Assembly: GCA_018268895.1 (NCBI GenBank)
Contig: JAFDVP010000012.1
Coordinates: forward strand, 248,001-312,000
Reading direction: 5' to 3'
Length of the DNA: 64,000 nt
Source of the DNA: Acidobacteriota bacterium
Lineage (GTDB): Bacteria; Acidobacteriota; Terriglobia; Terriglobales; Acidobacteriaceae
The translations under genes and the position numbers were made by a program. Of the stretch, positions 9,558 through 18,278 are shown one piece after another. The notes beneath the pieces are model-generated. The model searched no databases. It saw nothing but the letters and a program-made list of their open reading frames with translations, and was not told the origin of the DNA. The first letter of the stretch is position 1, and each line of letters starts with the position of its first letter.

Positions 9558-9602
9558 GTCCGCGCGCTTGCCCGCGGGTTTCCACTGGGATAGCTTTTAG
9601 CT

Positions 9603-10268
9603 ATGCACGAGTATTGCCACCGATGCGGAGGTGCGCTTGCCACCGGCGACGGTGCCTCGTCCTTCTGCCCGCACTGCGGAGCGCCTCAGCTCTATCTGCC
9701 TGACCACTCCGTCTCTGAGACGGACGAGGCTGAAGGATCGACCGGAGTCCTGCCTCCTCCCCGGCCACGTAAGGTGGAATGGAAGACCGCGATTCTGTGC
9801 GTTGGAGCGGTCGCCCTGGTGGCCGCACTCCTGAGCGTCGTCTCCGCCCGCGTGCCTGCCCTGATCGCCATCAACTGGCTCTGGATACTGTGCGGCGCCG
9901 CAATCGCCCTGGGGATCTACCAAAGGCGCAGGCCACAAGCGTGGATGGACGCCGGTATCGGTGCTCGAATCGGCGCCGTCGCCGGACTGGGCCTCGTTGC
10001 TTCCATTGCCGTCTCCATGGCCGCCGTGGGTCTGATAGCGCGTTTTGTCCTGCACTCCATGGCCGGCTTCGACGCCGACCTGCATGCACAGATCGAAAAG
10101 GCCCTCGCCGCCAACCCGCAGCCCGCGGAGGTGATGCGCTATATCAAGTTGCCGGAGTTCCGCGCCGGAATCATGCTCGGCGGCTTTGCCATGATGGCCG
10201 GTTTCATCATGCTGACCTCAACCATCGGCGGCGCGCTGAGCGGGATGGTCAGGACCAGACGTCCCTGA
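9603..10268 (+). CDS. Zinc-ribbon-tipped integral membrane protein
   Basis: 221-residue protein that begins with a zinc ribbon, CHRCGG then CPHCGA (about residues 5-26), followed by a Pro-rich linker and four or so predicted transmembrane helices (about residues 65-85, 90-108, 120-148, 190-215). Zinc-ribbon membrane proteins of this layout are common in Acidobacteriota and mostly uncharacterised. It lies 45 bases after the lipoprotein gene and 79 before pyrR, with no functional link visible. Confidence 0.75.
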   Translation: MHEYCHRCGGALATGDGASSFCPHCGAPQLYLPDHSVSETDEAEGSTGVLPPPRPRKVEWKTAILCVGAVALVAALLSVVSARVPALIAINWLWILCGAAIALGIYQRRRPQAWMDAGIGARIGAVAGLGLVASIAVSMAAVGLIARFVLHSMAGFDADLHAQIEKALAANPQPAEVMRYIKLPEFRAGIMLGGFAMMAGFIMLTSTIGGALSGMVRTRRP

Positions 10269-10347
10269 GACGAACGAAGATCGAACGGAACGATCGCCCA
10301 GCAGGACTTAAATACTGTGGCGGCTGATATCATCAAGCGAACCGTTT

Positions 10348-10920
10348 ATGAGCCAGGAAACCGCAAACAAGCCTCAGATTCGCGAAAAGGGCCGGCTGAT
10401 GTCGGCCTCGGAGATTGAGAGGACCCTGGTGCGCCTGGCGCACGAGGTCGTCGAAAAAAACAACGGTGGTGAAAACCTCGGCCTCGTTGGCATCAAGCGG
10501 CGCGGCGTCCCACTGGCCCGAAGAATCGGCGAGATGATCGCCAACATCGAAAAGCACCCGGTCGAGACTGGCGTGCTGGACATCAGCTTCTACCGCGACG
10601 ATCTCTCCACCGCCGGTCCACGCCCCACAGTGACGCCCGGCGCTATCGGCTTCGACGTCACCGGACGCGACATCATCCTGATGGACGATGTGCTCTACAC
10701 CGGCAGGACAATCCGTGCCGCGCTCGACGCCCTCTTCGATCATGGCCGCCCCAGGAGCGTGCAACTGCTTGTGCTGATCGACCGTGGCCATCGTGAGCTT
10801 CCCATTGAAGCGACCTTCGTCGGGCGCGCGATCCCGACCTCAAGCCGCGAGATCATCGAGGTCAAGCTGAACGAGGTGGACGGCCAGGAACAGGTGCTGC
10901 TGGTCGAGCGGGTGGACTGA
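10348..10920 (+). CDS. pyrR: PyrR: pyr regulator / uracil phosphoribosyltransferase
   Basis: 190-residue type I phosphoribosyltransferase-fold protein. The PRPP-binding motif is visible as DIILMDDVLYTGRTIRAALDA near residue 110-130, and RRGVPLARRIG lies near residue 50. In Gram-positive bacteria PyrR binds pyr mRNA and attenuates transcription in response to UMP; it can also make UMP from uracil. It heads a pyrR-pyrB-pyrC operon, six bases before pyrB. No convincing PyrR-binding loop is seen in the 79 bases upstream, so an RNA-binding role here is unproven. Confidence 0.93.
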   Translation: MSQETANKPQIREKGRLMSASEIERTLVRLAHEVVEKNNGGENLGLVGIKRRGVPLARRIGEMIANIEKHPVETGVLDISFYRDDLSTAGPRPTVTPGAIGFDVTGRDIILMDDVLYTGRTIRAALDALFDHGRPRSVQLLVLIDRGHRELPIEATFVGRAIPTSSREIIEVKLNEVDGQEQVLLVERVD

Positions 10921-10926
10921 AGCTCA

Positions 10927-11913
10927 ATGACTCAAAACGCACGAACCCAGAGTGCACGATACGCCGCCGGCTCCCTGATTGGCATTCGCGATTTATCCGT
11001 CGAAGATGTCTCCGCTGTGCTGGGACTGACTGCCCGCCTGCAAACGATGTCCCCGGCAGAACGCTCAGCCATCCTTGCGGGCCGCCGCATTGCGCTGCTC
11101 TTCTACGAGTCGAGCACGCGAACACGCACCTCGTTCGAGTTGGCGGCAAAGTCTCTCGGAGCAACGACCACTCTGGTCAGCGACAAGTCGTCTTCCATCG
11201 AAAAGGGTGAGAGCCTGAAAGATACCGGCCTGACGCTGCGTGCGCTTGGCGCGGAGTGCATCATCCTGCGGCACCCTGCCTCCGGCGCGCCCTCTGTCCT
11301 GGCGCGAGAGACAGGCATTCCCGTGCTCAATGCGGGCGATGGCATGCACGAGCATCCCTCGCAGGCGCTGCTCGACCTGAGGACGATCCTCACCCGCCTG
11401 CACGGCGAGTCCGGTGCAACGGCAGCATCTGCAACGTCGCTTCAAGGTGTGACCGTCGTCATCACCGGCGACATCCTGCACAGCCGCGTTGCCCGCTCCA
11501 ATGCCCTGCTGCTGCCGAGACTCGGGGCGCGCGTGATCCTCTGCGGCCCTGAAAAGCTCCTTCCCAAAGAAGCGCTGGGGCTCGGCCCTGGAGTTGAGAT
11601 CGAGCGCGACTTCGACCGCGCACTGAAGCAGTCGCAGGTCGCCATGATGCTGCGCATCCAGAAGGAGCGGCTCGCCGGGCTGGAGCTAGACCTTGCCGAC
11701 TACATTGAACGCTATCAACTGAATACCGAGCGGCAGGCTGCCTCGGCCTCTCAAGCCCTGGTGATGCACCCGGGGCCCATGATTCGCGGGCTTGAGATTA
11801 CAGGCGACGTCGCTGACGGTCCAAAGTCGGCCATTGAAGAGCAGGTCGCGCACGGGCTGGCGGTGCGCTCCGCGCTGCTGGTGCGCGCGCTCGACAAGAG
11901 TGTAACCGTATGA
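10927..11913 (+). CDS. pyrB: Aspartate carbamoyltransferase catalytic subunit
   Basis: Cytoplasmic enzyme condensing carbamoyl phosphate and aspartate, the first committed step of pyrimidine synthesis. The carbamoyl-phosphate site STRTRTSFELA is near residue 60, HPSQALLDL near residue 145, and MHPGPMIRG near residue 280. At 328 residues it is a normal catalytic chain. No pyrI regulatory subunit follows. Instead pyrC overlaps its stop by four bases (ATGA), indicating translational coupling. Confidence 0.96.
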   Translation: MTQNARTQSARYAAGSLIGIRDLSVEDVSAVLGLTARLQTMSPAERSAILAGRRIALLFYESSTRTRTSFELAAKSLGATTTLVSDKSSSIEKGESLKDTGLTLRALGAECIILRHPASGAPSVLARETGIPVLNAGDGMHEHPSQALLDLRTILTRLHGESGATAASATSLQGVTVVITGDILHSRVARSNALLLPRLGARVILCGPEKLLPKEALGLGPGVEIERDFDRALKQSQVAMMLRIQKERLAGLELDLADYIERYQLNTERQAASASQALVMHPGPMIRGLEITGDVADGPKSAIEEQVAHGLAVRSALLVRALDKSVTV

Positions 11914-13214
11914 GTGACATACTTATTTTGAATGGACGGCTGGTCGACCCGGCCAACAGCATCGACGCCCCACGCGATCTTCTCTTGCGCGATGGCCGCG
12001 TAGCCGTTGTTGAGACCCCTGGAACGCTTCGTGGCGTTGAAGCGGCCGAGACCATCGATGCCGCCGGCATGATCGTCGCTCCCGGACTGATCGATGTACA
12101 CGTTCACCTCCGCGAGCCGGGACAGACCTACAAGGAAACAATCGCCACAGGCACGGCAGCGGCCGCGGCAGGCGGCTTTACGAGCGTCGTCGCCATGCCC
12201 AACACTGTTCCGGTCAACGACTCGGTCGCAAAGCTGGAGTGGATGCTTGAGGCCGCGCGCAATCCCGCGGTCAAGCTGTTCGCCATGCCCGCCGCAACGA
12301 TCGGCAGCATGGGCGTCGAGCTGACCGACTTCGACGCCCTGCGCAAGGCCGGCGCTGTCGGCTTCACCGACGACGGCAAGCCCGTACTTGAAGACCACGT
12401 CATGCGAGCGGCGCTGGTCGCTGCCGCACGCGCTGAAGTGCCGGTCTCGCAACACGCCGAAGACACCCGCCTGACAGGTGGATGCAGCATGAACGCCGGC
12501 GCCGTCGCATTTCGCCTGGGACTCCGGGGAATGACCGTCGAGGCGGAGAGCAGCATCGTCGAGCGCGACATCAGGCTTCTTCGCGACATCGAGAGCAACG
12601 AAAGGCTGCGGCCGCACCTGCACGTCCAGCACGTCTCAACCGCACGCGCTATGGAGGCGATTCGCGCCGCGAAACATGAAGGCCTGCATGTAACCTGCGA
12701 AGTCGCCCCGCACCACTTCACCCTTACCGACGAGGCCATCGACGACTACGACACCCACGCCAAGATGAACCCGCCTCTGCGCGTGGAGGCCGACCGTGCT
12801 GCCATGGTCGCCGCGCTCGTTGACGGCACTGCGGATTGCATCGCGACCGACCATGCGCCGCACGCCGCGCACGAGAAAGAGCAGGAGTTCGAGCGCGCGC
12901 CGAACGGCATCACCGGGCTCGAGACTGCTCTCGGCCTTGCCTTGCGCGTGCTGCATCGCGGACAGGGACTCTCGCTCTCTCGCATCGTCTCGCTGATGAG
13001 CGCCAGCCCCGCGCGGATCGTCTCGCTCGCAGGCAGAGGCGCGCTCACAGCCGGGCACATCGCCGACATCGTCATCTTCGACCCCGGCGCCGCATGGACA
13101 TACGATGCGAAGACGACGCGGTCAAAGTCGCGCAATACTCCCTTCGATGGCGCGGAGATGCTGGGCCGCGTGAAGACAACTATCTGCGAAGGCCGCATCG
13201 TCTATCGCGGCTGA
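11910..13214 (+). CDS. pyrC: Dihydroorotase
   Basis: Zinc amidohydrolase that closes carbamoyl aspartate to dihydroorotate. The metal site HVHLREPG is near residue 60; PHHFTLTDEA and TDHAPH supply later His/Asp ligands. The 434-residue length and HLREPG signature identify the class I (Bacillus-like) type rather than the short E. coli type. Class I enzymes often pair with PyrB, which fits the four-base overlap. Later pyr genes are not in the window. Confidence 0.95.
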   Translation: MSDILILNGRLVDPANSIDAPRDLLLRDGRVAVVETPGTLRGVEAAETIDAAGMIVAPGLIDVHVHLREPGQTYKETIATGTAAAAAGGFTSVVAMPNTVPVNDSVAKLEWMLEAARNPAVKLFAMPAATIGSMGVELTDFDALRKAGAVGFTDDGKPVLEDHVMRAALVAAARAEVPVSQHAEDTRLTGGCSMNAGAVAFRLGLRGMTVEAESSIVERDIRLLRDIESNERLRPHLHVQHVSTARAMEAIRAAKHEGLHVTCEVAPHHFTLTDEAIDDYDTHAKMNPPLRVEADRAAMVAALVDGTADCIATDHAPHAAHEKEQEFERAPNGITGLETALGLALRVLHRGQGLSLSRIVSLMSASPARIVSLAGRGALTAGHIADIVIFDPGAAWTYDAKTTRSKSRNTPFDGAEMLGRVKTTICEGRIVYRG

Positions 13215-13216
13215 AT

Positions 13217-13654
13217 CTACACGCGGCAGATCATCACCTCGGTCGCCTTCATCAGGGCCGCAGCCGTCTGACCTTTGCGAAGCTGCATCTCGCGCACGGC
13301 GTCGGCAGTGATGATGGATGTAATACGCTGGTCGCCAATCGACAGCACGACCTTTGCCAACAGGCCGTTGACCTTCACCTCAACAATCTTGCCGACAAGC
13401 TGGTTGCGCCCGCTGACGTTCCTGAAGCGCTCGCGCGACTCCCTCTGCTTCGGCGCCGTCTTCAGCAGCGGCGCAAGCGCAGCGCGTGGAATCAGGTGGT
13501 GACCGCCGGGAGTTCTAACGCTCTCCAGCTTGCCCGTCAATATCCACTGCTTGATCGTGGGATAACTCAGCCCGAGTTCCGCCGCGGCCTCGCGCGGCTT
13601 GAGGAACGAATCGGATGTAGGAATGAAACACCTCGCGTGCTCTGCCTGGAGCAC
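13217..13654 (-). CDS. HTH-TOBE (Mop-like) putative molybdate-responsive regulator
   Basis: Two-part protein: an excisionase/MerR-type HTH (SFLKPREAAAELGLSYPTIK, about residues 15-50) and a TOBE/Mop domain (NQLVGKIVEVKVNGLLAKVV to the end) that in relatives binds molybdate or tungstate. It is likely a cytoplasmic molybdate sensor or storage protein, but no mod genes are adjacent. I chose GTG 13654. The longer reading to ATG 13768 would run through a dispersed repeat (13714-13802) and adds a sequence unlike the family. It converges with pyrC, two bases apart. Confidence 0.72.
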   Translation of the reverse strand: MLQAEHARCFIPTSDSFLKPREAAAELGLSYPTIKQWILTGKLESVRTPGGHHLIPRAALAPLLKTAPKQRESRERFRNVSGRNQLVGKIVEVKVNGLLAKVVLSIGDQRITSIITADAVREMQLRKGQTAAALMKATEVMICRV

Positions 13655-13713
13655 ACGTAGTTTATCCCGGACGCCATATCTGTTCCTTTGAAGGCATCGT
13701 GAGCAGAAGAATC

Positions 13714-13802
13714 CAGGGCCAAAGGCCCGCCAAATAACAGCTGGGGCGAAGTCCAAGGTAAGCGACACCTACAGACGATAAAGGGCTGAAGCCCGTCCTA
13801 TG
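13714..13802. repeat. Dispersed palindromic repeat, family R2
   Basis: Contains GGGCCAAAGGCCC, then CTGGGGCGAAG and GGGCTGAAGCCC, each a short self-complementary block. Related blocks occur at 20756, 23259 and 36691, always between genes. It lies in the gap between the HTH-TOBE gene and the TonB receptor gene. Confidence 0.65.
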
Positions 13803-13867
13803 GACGAAGGGAAATCGCTCAAATAGACGCATATTTTCGATATTCATTAATCGTGTATTTTCGATAT

Positions 13868-16800
13868 ATGCAGTTATTGCAAAAATTTTTGCTTGCCGCG
13901 ACGGCATCCTTCTGCCTGATACCCTCCCTGCTGCTTGCGCAAAGTGGGAGCGGCGACCTGGCAGGCATGGTGACCGACTCCAGCGGGGCCGGCGTGAGCG
14001 GCGCAAAGATCACGATCCAATCCCAATCAACTTTTGGCGTCGCGATCACGACAGAGACAACAACGACAGGCGACTACGCCGCCGCATCGCTGCGCCCGGG
14101 GGTCTATACCGTACAGGTGACTGCCCCAGGATTTACCACCGTGCAACGAGCCGGCATCACTATAAAGACAGGGGAGCGGCAGCGCGTCGACATCGCCTTG
14201 CAACCCGGCAGCGCCGACCAGACTGTCAATGTCACCGCCGATGCTTCGCTGCTGGCGACTGAATCGGGAGCGCTTACCACAGTAATCGGACGCGACATGA
14301 TGACAGCGCTCGCCCTGAACGGCCGCAACATGATCTCGTTGACCACGCTCGTGCCCGGAGTCTCTCTCCCCCCAGGAACACTGCTTCCCCGCATCAACGG
14401 AGGCCGTCCGCGCACCAACGAATATCTGTACGACGGTGTCGCCGCGCTGCAACCCGAGCCAGGCCAGGTCGCGTTCTTTCCCATCATCGATGACATCGAC
14501 GAGTTCGCCATCATGTCCAGCGGCATCTCCGCGGAGTTTGGCCGCTTCAATGGCGGCGTCGTCAATGTTGCGACCAAAGCAGGCACCGGCAACCTTCACG
14601 GCGTGGTCTACGAGTTTCTGCGCAACGAGGCCATGAACGCGCGCAACTACTTCACGCCAGCCACATCGGCGAAGCCCCTCTTCCGCCGCAACCAGTATGG
14701 AGGCGCGCTCGGCGGCCCTCTGCTTCCGCGGCGTCTCTTCTTCTTCACCGGGTATCAGGGCACCAATCAGGCCGTAGGCGTCGTGCGCACCAGCACCGTA
14801 CCCACGCGCGCGCAGCGCGGAAATCCCGACGCGAACGGCAACCCAACCACCGGCTTCAGCTTCGGCACAACGGCAATCTACGATCCGGCAACAACCGTCC
14901 AGACCGGATCAACCTTCACCCGCACGCAGTTTCTCAACAACACGATCCCTCTTAACCGCGTCGACCCCGCGGCGCTTGCCCTGCTCGCGCGCTACCCTCT
15001 TCCAACCAGCAGCGCAGCGGCGAACAACTATGTCCGCGTCGGCAACGACGTTGACCATCAGAACCAGTTCGACGTTCGACTCGATGCACAGCTCACGGCC
15101 AACGATCACGGCTTTGCCCGGTACACCTACTTCCACGATGTCGAACAGCCTGTAACGCCGCTGCCCGACGGAAGCGGCACCATCACCGGCACTATCCTCT
15201 CGACGGGAAACGTCATCGGGCTCTCGCGCACGCTGGGTCAACAGTACGTTGCCAACGAGACGCACAGCTTCAATCCGCGCACCGTCAACGAAGCACGGTT
15301 CGGCTACACCCGGCGCGCCCTCAGCCGCAGCGGCGCTCTGCTGCTGGGAACGGCTTCAGCGACACTTGGTATTCCCGGCATTCCGGCCAACGCCGAGTTC
15401 AACAACGCTCTTCCCGTATTTGCCATTGCGGGAATCACACAGCTTGGAGCGTCATCCAGTGCCTTCTCGAACTTCTCGACGAACGTGACGCAGGTCTTCG
15501 ATATGATGACCCGCGTGCAGGGCAGGCATGCCTTGAAGGCAGGCATCGATCTGCGCTGGGAGCACCTCGACGCCGTGCAGCCGCCGAACCCAACCGGCAA
15601 CTTCGGCTTTTCAACGCTGTTCACCAATCAGGGCGGCGTCACCAGCTCCGGCAACTCGCTCGCAAGCTTTCTGCTTGGCCAGGTCAACACCTTCTCGATC
15701 GATCTGCAAAGCAGCACGATACGCCCTCGCGCACACATCGCCGAGTTCTTTCTTCAGGATGACTGGAAGGCAACACCGCGGCTCACCGTGAACGCAGGCC
15801 TGCGCTGGACGCTGAACTTTCCCTCGACCGAAACCCATAACCAGGGGGCCGTCTTCAACCTCGCCACACAGCAGTATCAGTATCTCGGCCAGAATGGCTT
15901 TTCACGCTCGGCGCGCGAGCTTCACTACGGCAATTTCGGCCCGCGACTCGGCTTCAGCTACATGGTCACGCCGAAGACCGTCGTGCGCTCAAGCTACGGC
16001 ATCATCTTCATCGAACAGACCGGCATCACAACGCCCTTCACCGCACCGCAGTTTCCCTTTCTCCAGACGGTGCAGCAGTCCTCGCTCGACAGCATCCATC
16101 CTGCGTTCGTGCTGTCGAAAGGCCCGTCAGTCGCGCCGATTCCTTTGACTGCCGATGCCGGACTCGGCCAGGGCGTCTTCACCGTCGACCGCAAGCTCGG
16201 CTCAGGCTACGTGCAACAGTGGAACCTCACCTTCCAGCGTGAGCTGGCGCGAGACCTCGCCATCGAGCTGGCATACACCGGGTCCGTCATTACGCGCGTC
16301 GGCATCCCCGACACAAACCTGAATCAACTCACGGTAGCACAGCTTGCGCAAGGCGCAGCGCTCACGGCGACAACAACCAATCCGTACTATGGACAGATCC
16401 CCGCATCTTCGTCGATTGGAGGAAAGACCATCTCCGTCGCGCAGTTGCAGAAGCCTTATCCACGCTTTCTTACCGTGTCGTCCTTCCGAAAAAACACCGG
16501 GAGAACGAACTACAACGCTGCGGAGATCAAGCTCGAAAAGCGTACCAGCTACGGTCTTACGGCCCTGCTCAGCTACACGCACTCAAAGCTCATGGACGAT
16601 GCCTCCTCGGTCTTCGATTCGTCAGTGCTCACCGGGCCTGTGGCAAACTTCCCCGTCGCCGACAGCTTCAACCCATCGCTTGAGCGTGATGTATCGCTCG
16701 GAGACATGTCGAATATCACGGCCGGCTCCGTCGTCTACATGCTTCCCATGGGCAAAGGACACCGCATCGCGCAATCAGGCATTCTCGCCTGCCTTCTCGG

Positions 16801-17245
16801 CGGATGGACTGCCAACGGCATTCTGACGTTGCAGAGTGGAATGCCCTTCGCTGTCGCGCAGGCAACAAACTTCAACGCCTTCGCAGGCTTCGGAACGCAG
16901 CGGCCAACGATCAACGGCAACGCAAACCTTCCTGCAAGTCAAAGAACGGTAGCGCACTTCATCAACACCAGCGCGTTCTCAATTACGCCGCAGTTCAAGC
17001 TAGGCAACGCCTCGCGCGATCCTGCGCGCGGACCTGCCTACCGCGATCTCGATTTGGGTCTGGCGAAGAATACGCACTTTACCGAGCGGCTGATGCTCGA
17101 GCTTCGCGGCGAAGTCTTCAACGTGACAAACACACCTGCCTTCGCTCAACCCAATGCAACGGTAGGCGCGACGAATTTCGGCTCCATCACAGCCACAACC
17201 GCAGACCCGCGCGTGGCTCAGGTAGCAGCGAAGCTGCATTTCTAA
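13868..17245 (+). CDS. Oar-type TonB-dependent receptor
   Basis: Large outer-membrane protein of about 1,125 residues. A signal peptide (FLLAATASFCLIPSLLLAQ) is followed by a carboxypeptidase-regulatory-like beta domain (about residues 25-110), a plug region (INGGRPRTNEYLYDGV near residue 180) and a long beta-barrel ending in an aromatic residue (KLHF). This architecture is much expanded in Terriglobia and is usually linked to uptake of large or polymeric substrates; the ligand cannot be named. The ATG at 13868 lacks an obvious ribosome site; an in-frame GTG at 13853 is the alternative. Confidence 0.9.
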   Translation: MQLLQKFLLAATASFCLIPSLLLAQSGSGDLAGMVTDSSGAGVSGAKITIQSQSTFGVAITTETTTTGDYAAASLRPGVYTVQVTAPGFTTVQRAGITIKTGERQRVDIALQPGSADQTVNVTADASLLATESGALTTVIGRDMMTALALNGRNMISLTTLVPGVSLPPGTLLPRINGGRPRTNEYLYDGVAALQPEPGQVAFFPIIDDIDEFAIMSSGISAEFGRFNGGVVNVATKAGTGNLHGVVYEFLRNEAMNARNYFTPATSAKPLFRRNQYGGALGGPLLPRRLFFFTGYQGTNQAVGVVRTSTVPTRAQRGNPDANGNPTTGFSFGTTAIYDPATTVQTGSTFTRTQFLNNTIPLNRVDPAALALLARYPLPTSSAAANNYVRVGNDVDHQNQFDVRLDAQLTANDHGFARYTYFHDVEQPVTPLPDGSGTITGTILSTGNVIGLSRTLGQQYVANETHSFNPRTVNEARFGYTRRALSRSGALLLGTASATLGIPGIPANAEFNNALPVFAIAGITQLGASSSAFSNFSTNVTQVFDMMTRVQGRHALKAGIDLRWEHLDAVQPPNPTGNFGFSTLFTNQGGVTSSGNSLASFLLGQVNTFSIDLQSSTIRPRAHIAEFFLQDDWKATPRLTVNAGLRWTLNFPSTETHNQGAVFNLATQQYQYLGQNGFSRSARELHYGNFGPRLGFSYMVTPKTVVRSSYGIIFIEQTGITTPFTAPQFPFLQTVQQSSLDSIHPAFVLSKGPSVAPIPLTADAGLGQGVFTVDRKLGSGYVQQWNLTFQRELARDLAIELAYTGSVITRVGIPDTNLNQLTVAQLAQGAALTATTTNPYYGQIPASSSIGGKTISVAQLQKPYPRFLTVSSFRKNTGRTNYNAAEIKLEKRTSYGLTALLSYTHSKLMDDASSVFDSSVLTGPVANFPVADSFNPSLERDVSLGDMSNITAGSVVYMLPMGKGHRIAQSGILACLLGGWTANGILTLQSGMPFAVAQATNFNAFAGFGTQRPTINGNANLPASQRTVAHFINTSAFSITPQFKLGNASRDPARGPAYRDLDLGLAKNTHFTERLMLELRGEVFNVTNTPAFAQPNATVGATNFGSITATTADPRVAQVAAKLHF

Positions 17246-17272
17246 AGATGTTTTCTGATTGCTGTGCATAGA

Positions 17273-17364
17273 AAAGACGTCGTCATTCTGAGCCGCGGCG
17301 AAGAATCCCTGTATTTTGCTTGTGACTGCCGACACTTTGACTACGCGAGCATTACACCAAACCG
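17273..17364. repeat. Long R1 repeat (about 90 bases), copy A
   Basis: Starts AAAGACGTCGTC, contains CTGAGCC and GCGAAGAATCCCTGTATTTT, and continues into GTGACTGCCGACACTTTGAC. By eye it aligns over its whole length with 57626-57718, well beyond the short R1 core found elsewhere. It lies between the ends of the TonB receptor gene and the next minus-strand gene. Confidence 0.75.
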
Positions 17365-17377
17365 CCAGAGATACAGC

Positions 17378-18205
17378 TTACTTCGTGTGAAAGATCTTAT
17401 GGTTGATATCGGGCCAAAACTCTTTGAAGGTAAAGTTGGCTGAATCGATGATGACACTCGTGAGCCACTTCTGGCCCACTTTGGTCCAGGTCCGATACTC
17501 CTCCGGATAGTAGACCGTAGAAAGTCCCGAGGCCGCGCCCGCACCGACGATCTCCGAGGCGTTGAACCTCCGATTGCCATCATCGTTGCGCGTGATCAGC
17601 ACTCTGCTCGCGGCATAGAGAGCGCGCTTCTTGAAACCGCCATGACCGAGCGTGTAAAAGCGGTTGTCCTGGTGAAACACCACCGGCCACAATCCCGCCA
17701 CCATAAAGTTCTCATCGGCAGTGTCCAGCAGCGTGTGATAGTAGTAGCGCCCGTATCCTGCAACTCCCTGGTGAAACTCAGGGTATGAGTCCGAGGCCAT
17801 ATTGATGCCCGACTGAATCGCCGCAATCACGAACGACGAGTAGTCGAAGCTGTTCTTTGCGGCCATGACGAACTTCTCTTTCGGAGTCTGCGGAGCCAAC
17901 TTCGTGTCCGCGGTCACCGCGCTGAAGTTCGGCATGATGCCGAGAATCCGCTTGGTCTGCTTTGGAGGATCTGCTGGCTGTGCAGCGGCTGGCGTTGCAG
18001 ATTGCGGTGCGGACGAAGACTGCGATCCGGAAGAAGACGATTGTTGCTGTTGCAGCACAAAATCCGGCGAGTCCGGCAGCGCGGTGGCCGATGCCTCCGC
18101 AACCATCTGCTGCGCACCCAGCGACGCTGTCAGGCCCAGCACAAGACACAGGGCAGTTGCGCACAAACCCGCTGCGCTCGAAGTTCGCTGTACATGAGAA
18201 GGCAT
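17378..18205 (-). CDS. Secreted protein of unknown function
   Basis: 275 residues from ATG 18205. A signal peptide ends near LGLTASLGAQQ; next is a low-complexity Gln/Ser/Ala/Pro linker (about residues 45-90), then a globular domain with IQSGINMASDSYPEFHQG, GYGRYYYH, FMVAGLWPVVFHQDNRFYTLG and WTKVGQKWL. Similar proteins are frequent in Acidobacteriota and have no assigned function; a periplasmic or outer-membrane location is inferred from the signal. The longer in-frame reading to 18337 would hide the signal peptide. Confidence 0.75.
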   Translation of the reverse strand: MPSHVQRTSSAAGLCATALCLVLGLTASLGAQQMVAEASATALPDSPDFVLQQQQSSSSGSQSSSAPQSATPAAAQPADPPKQTKRILGIMPNFSAVTADTKLAPQTPKEKFVMAAKNSFDYSSFVIAAIQSGINMASDSYPEFHQGVAGYGRYYYHTLLDTADENFMVAGLWPVVFHQDNRFYTLGHGGFKKRALYAASRVLITRNDDGNRRFNASEIVGAGAASGLSTVYYPEEYRTWTKVGQKWLTSVIIDSANFTFKEFWPDINHKIFHTK

Positions 18206-18278
18206 CGATAGATAAGACGCGCTTCCCTCCAGATAGACTCGGTTTCGCGAAAGAATTAATACCGCACTTCGGGAATGG

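Noticed and set aside
10269..10347. PyrR-binding attenuator before pyrR
   Set aside because: No stem-loop with the PyrR loop consensus and no terminator/antiterminator pair was seen in the short leader.
13655..13768. N-terminal extension of the HTH-TOBE protein
   Set aside because: The extension is encoded largely by a dispersed repeat and has no family resemblance.
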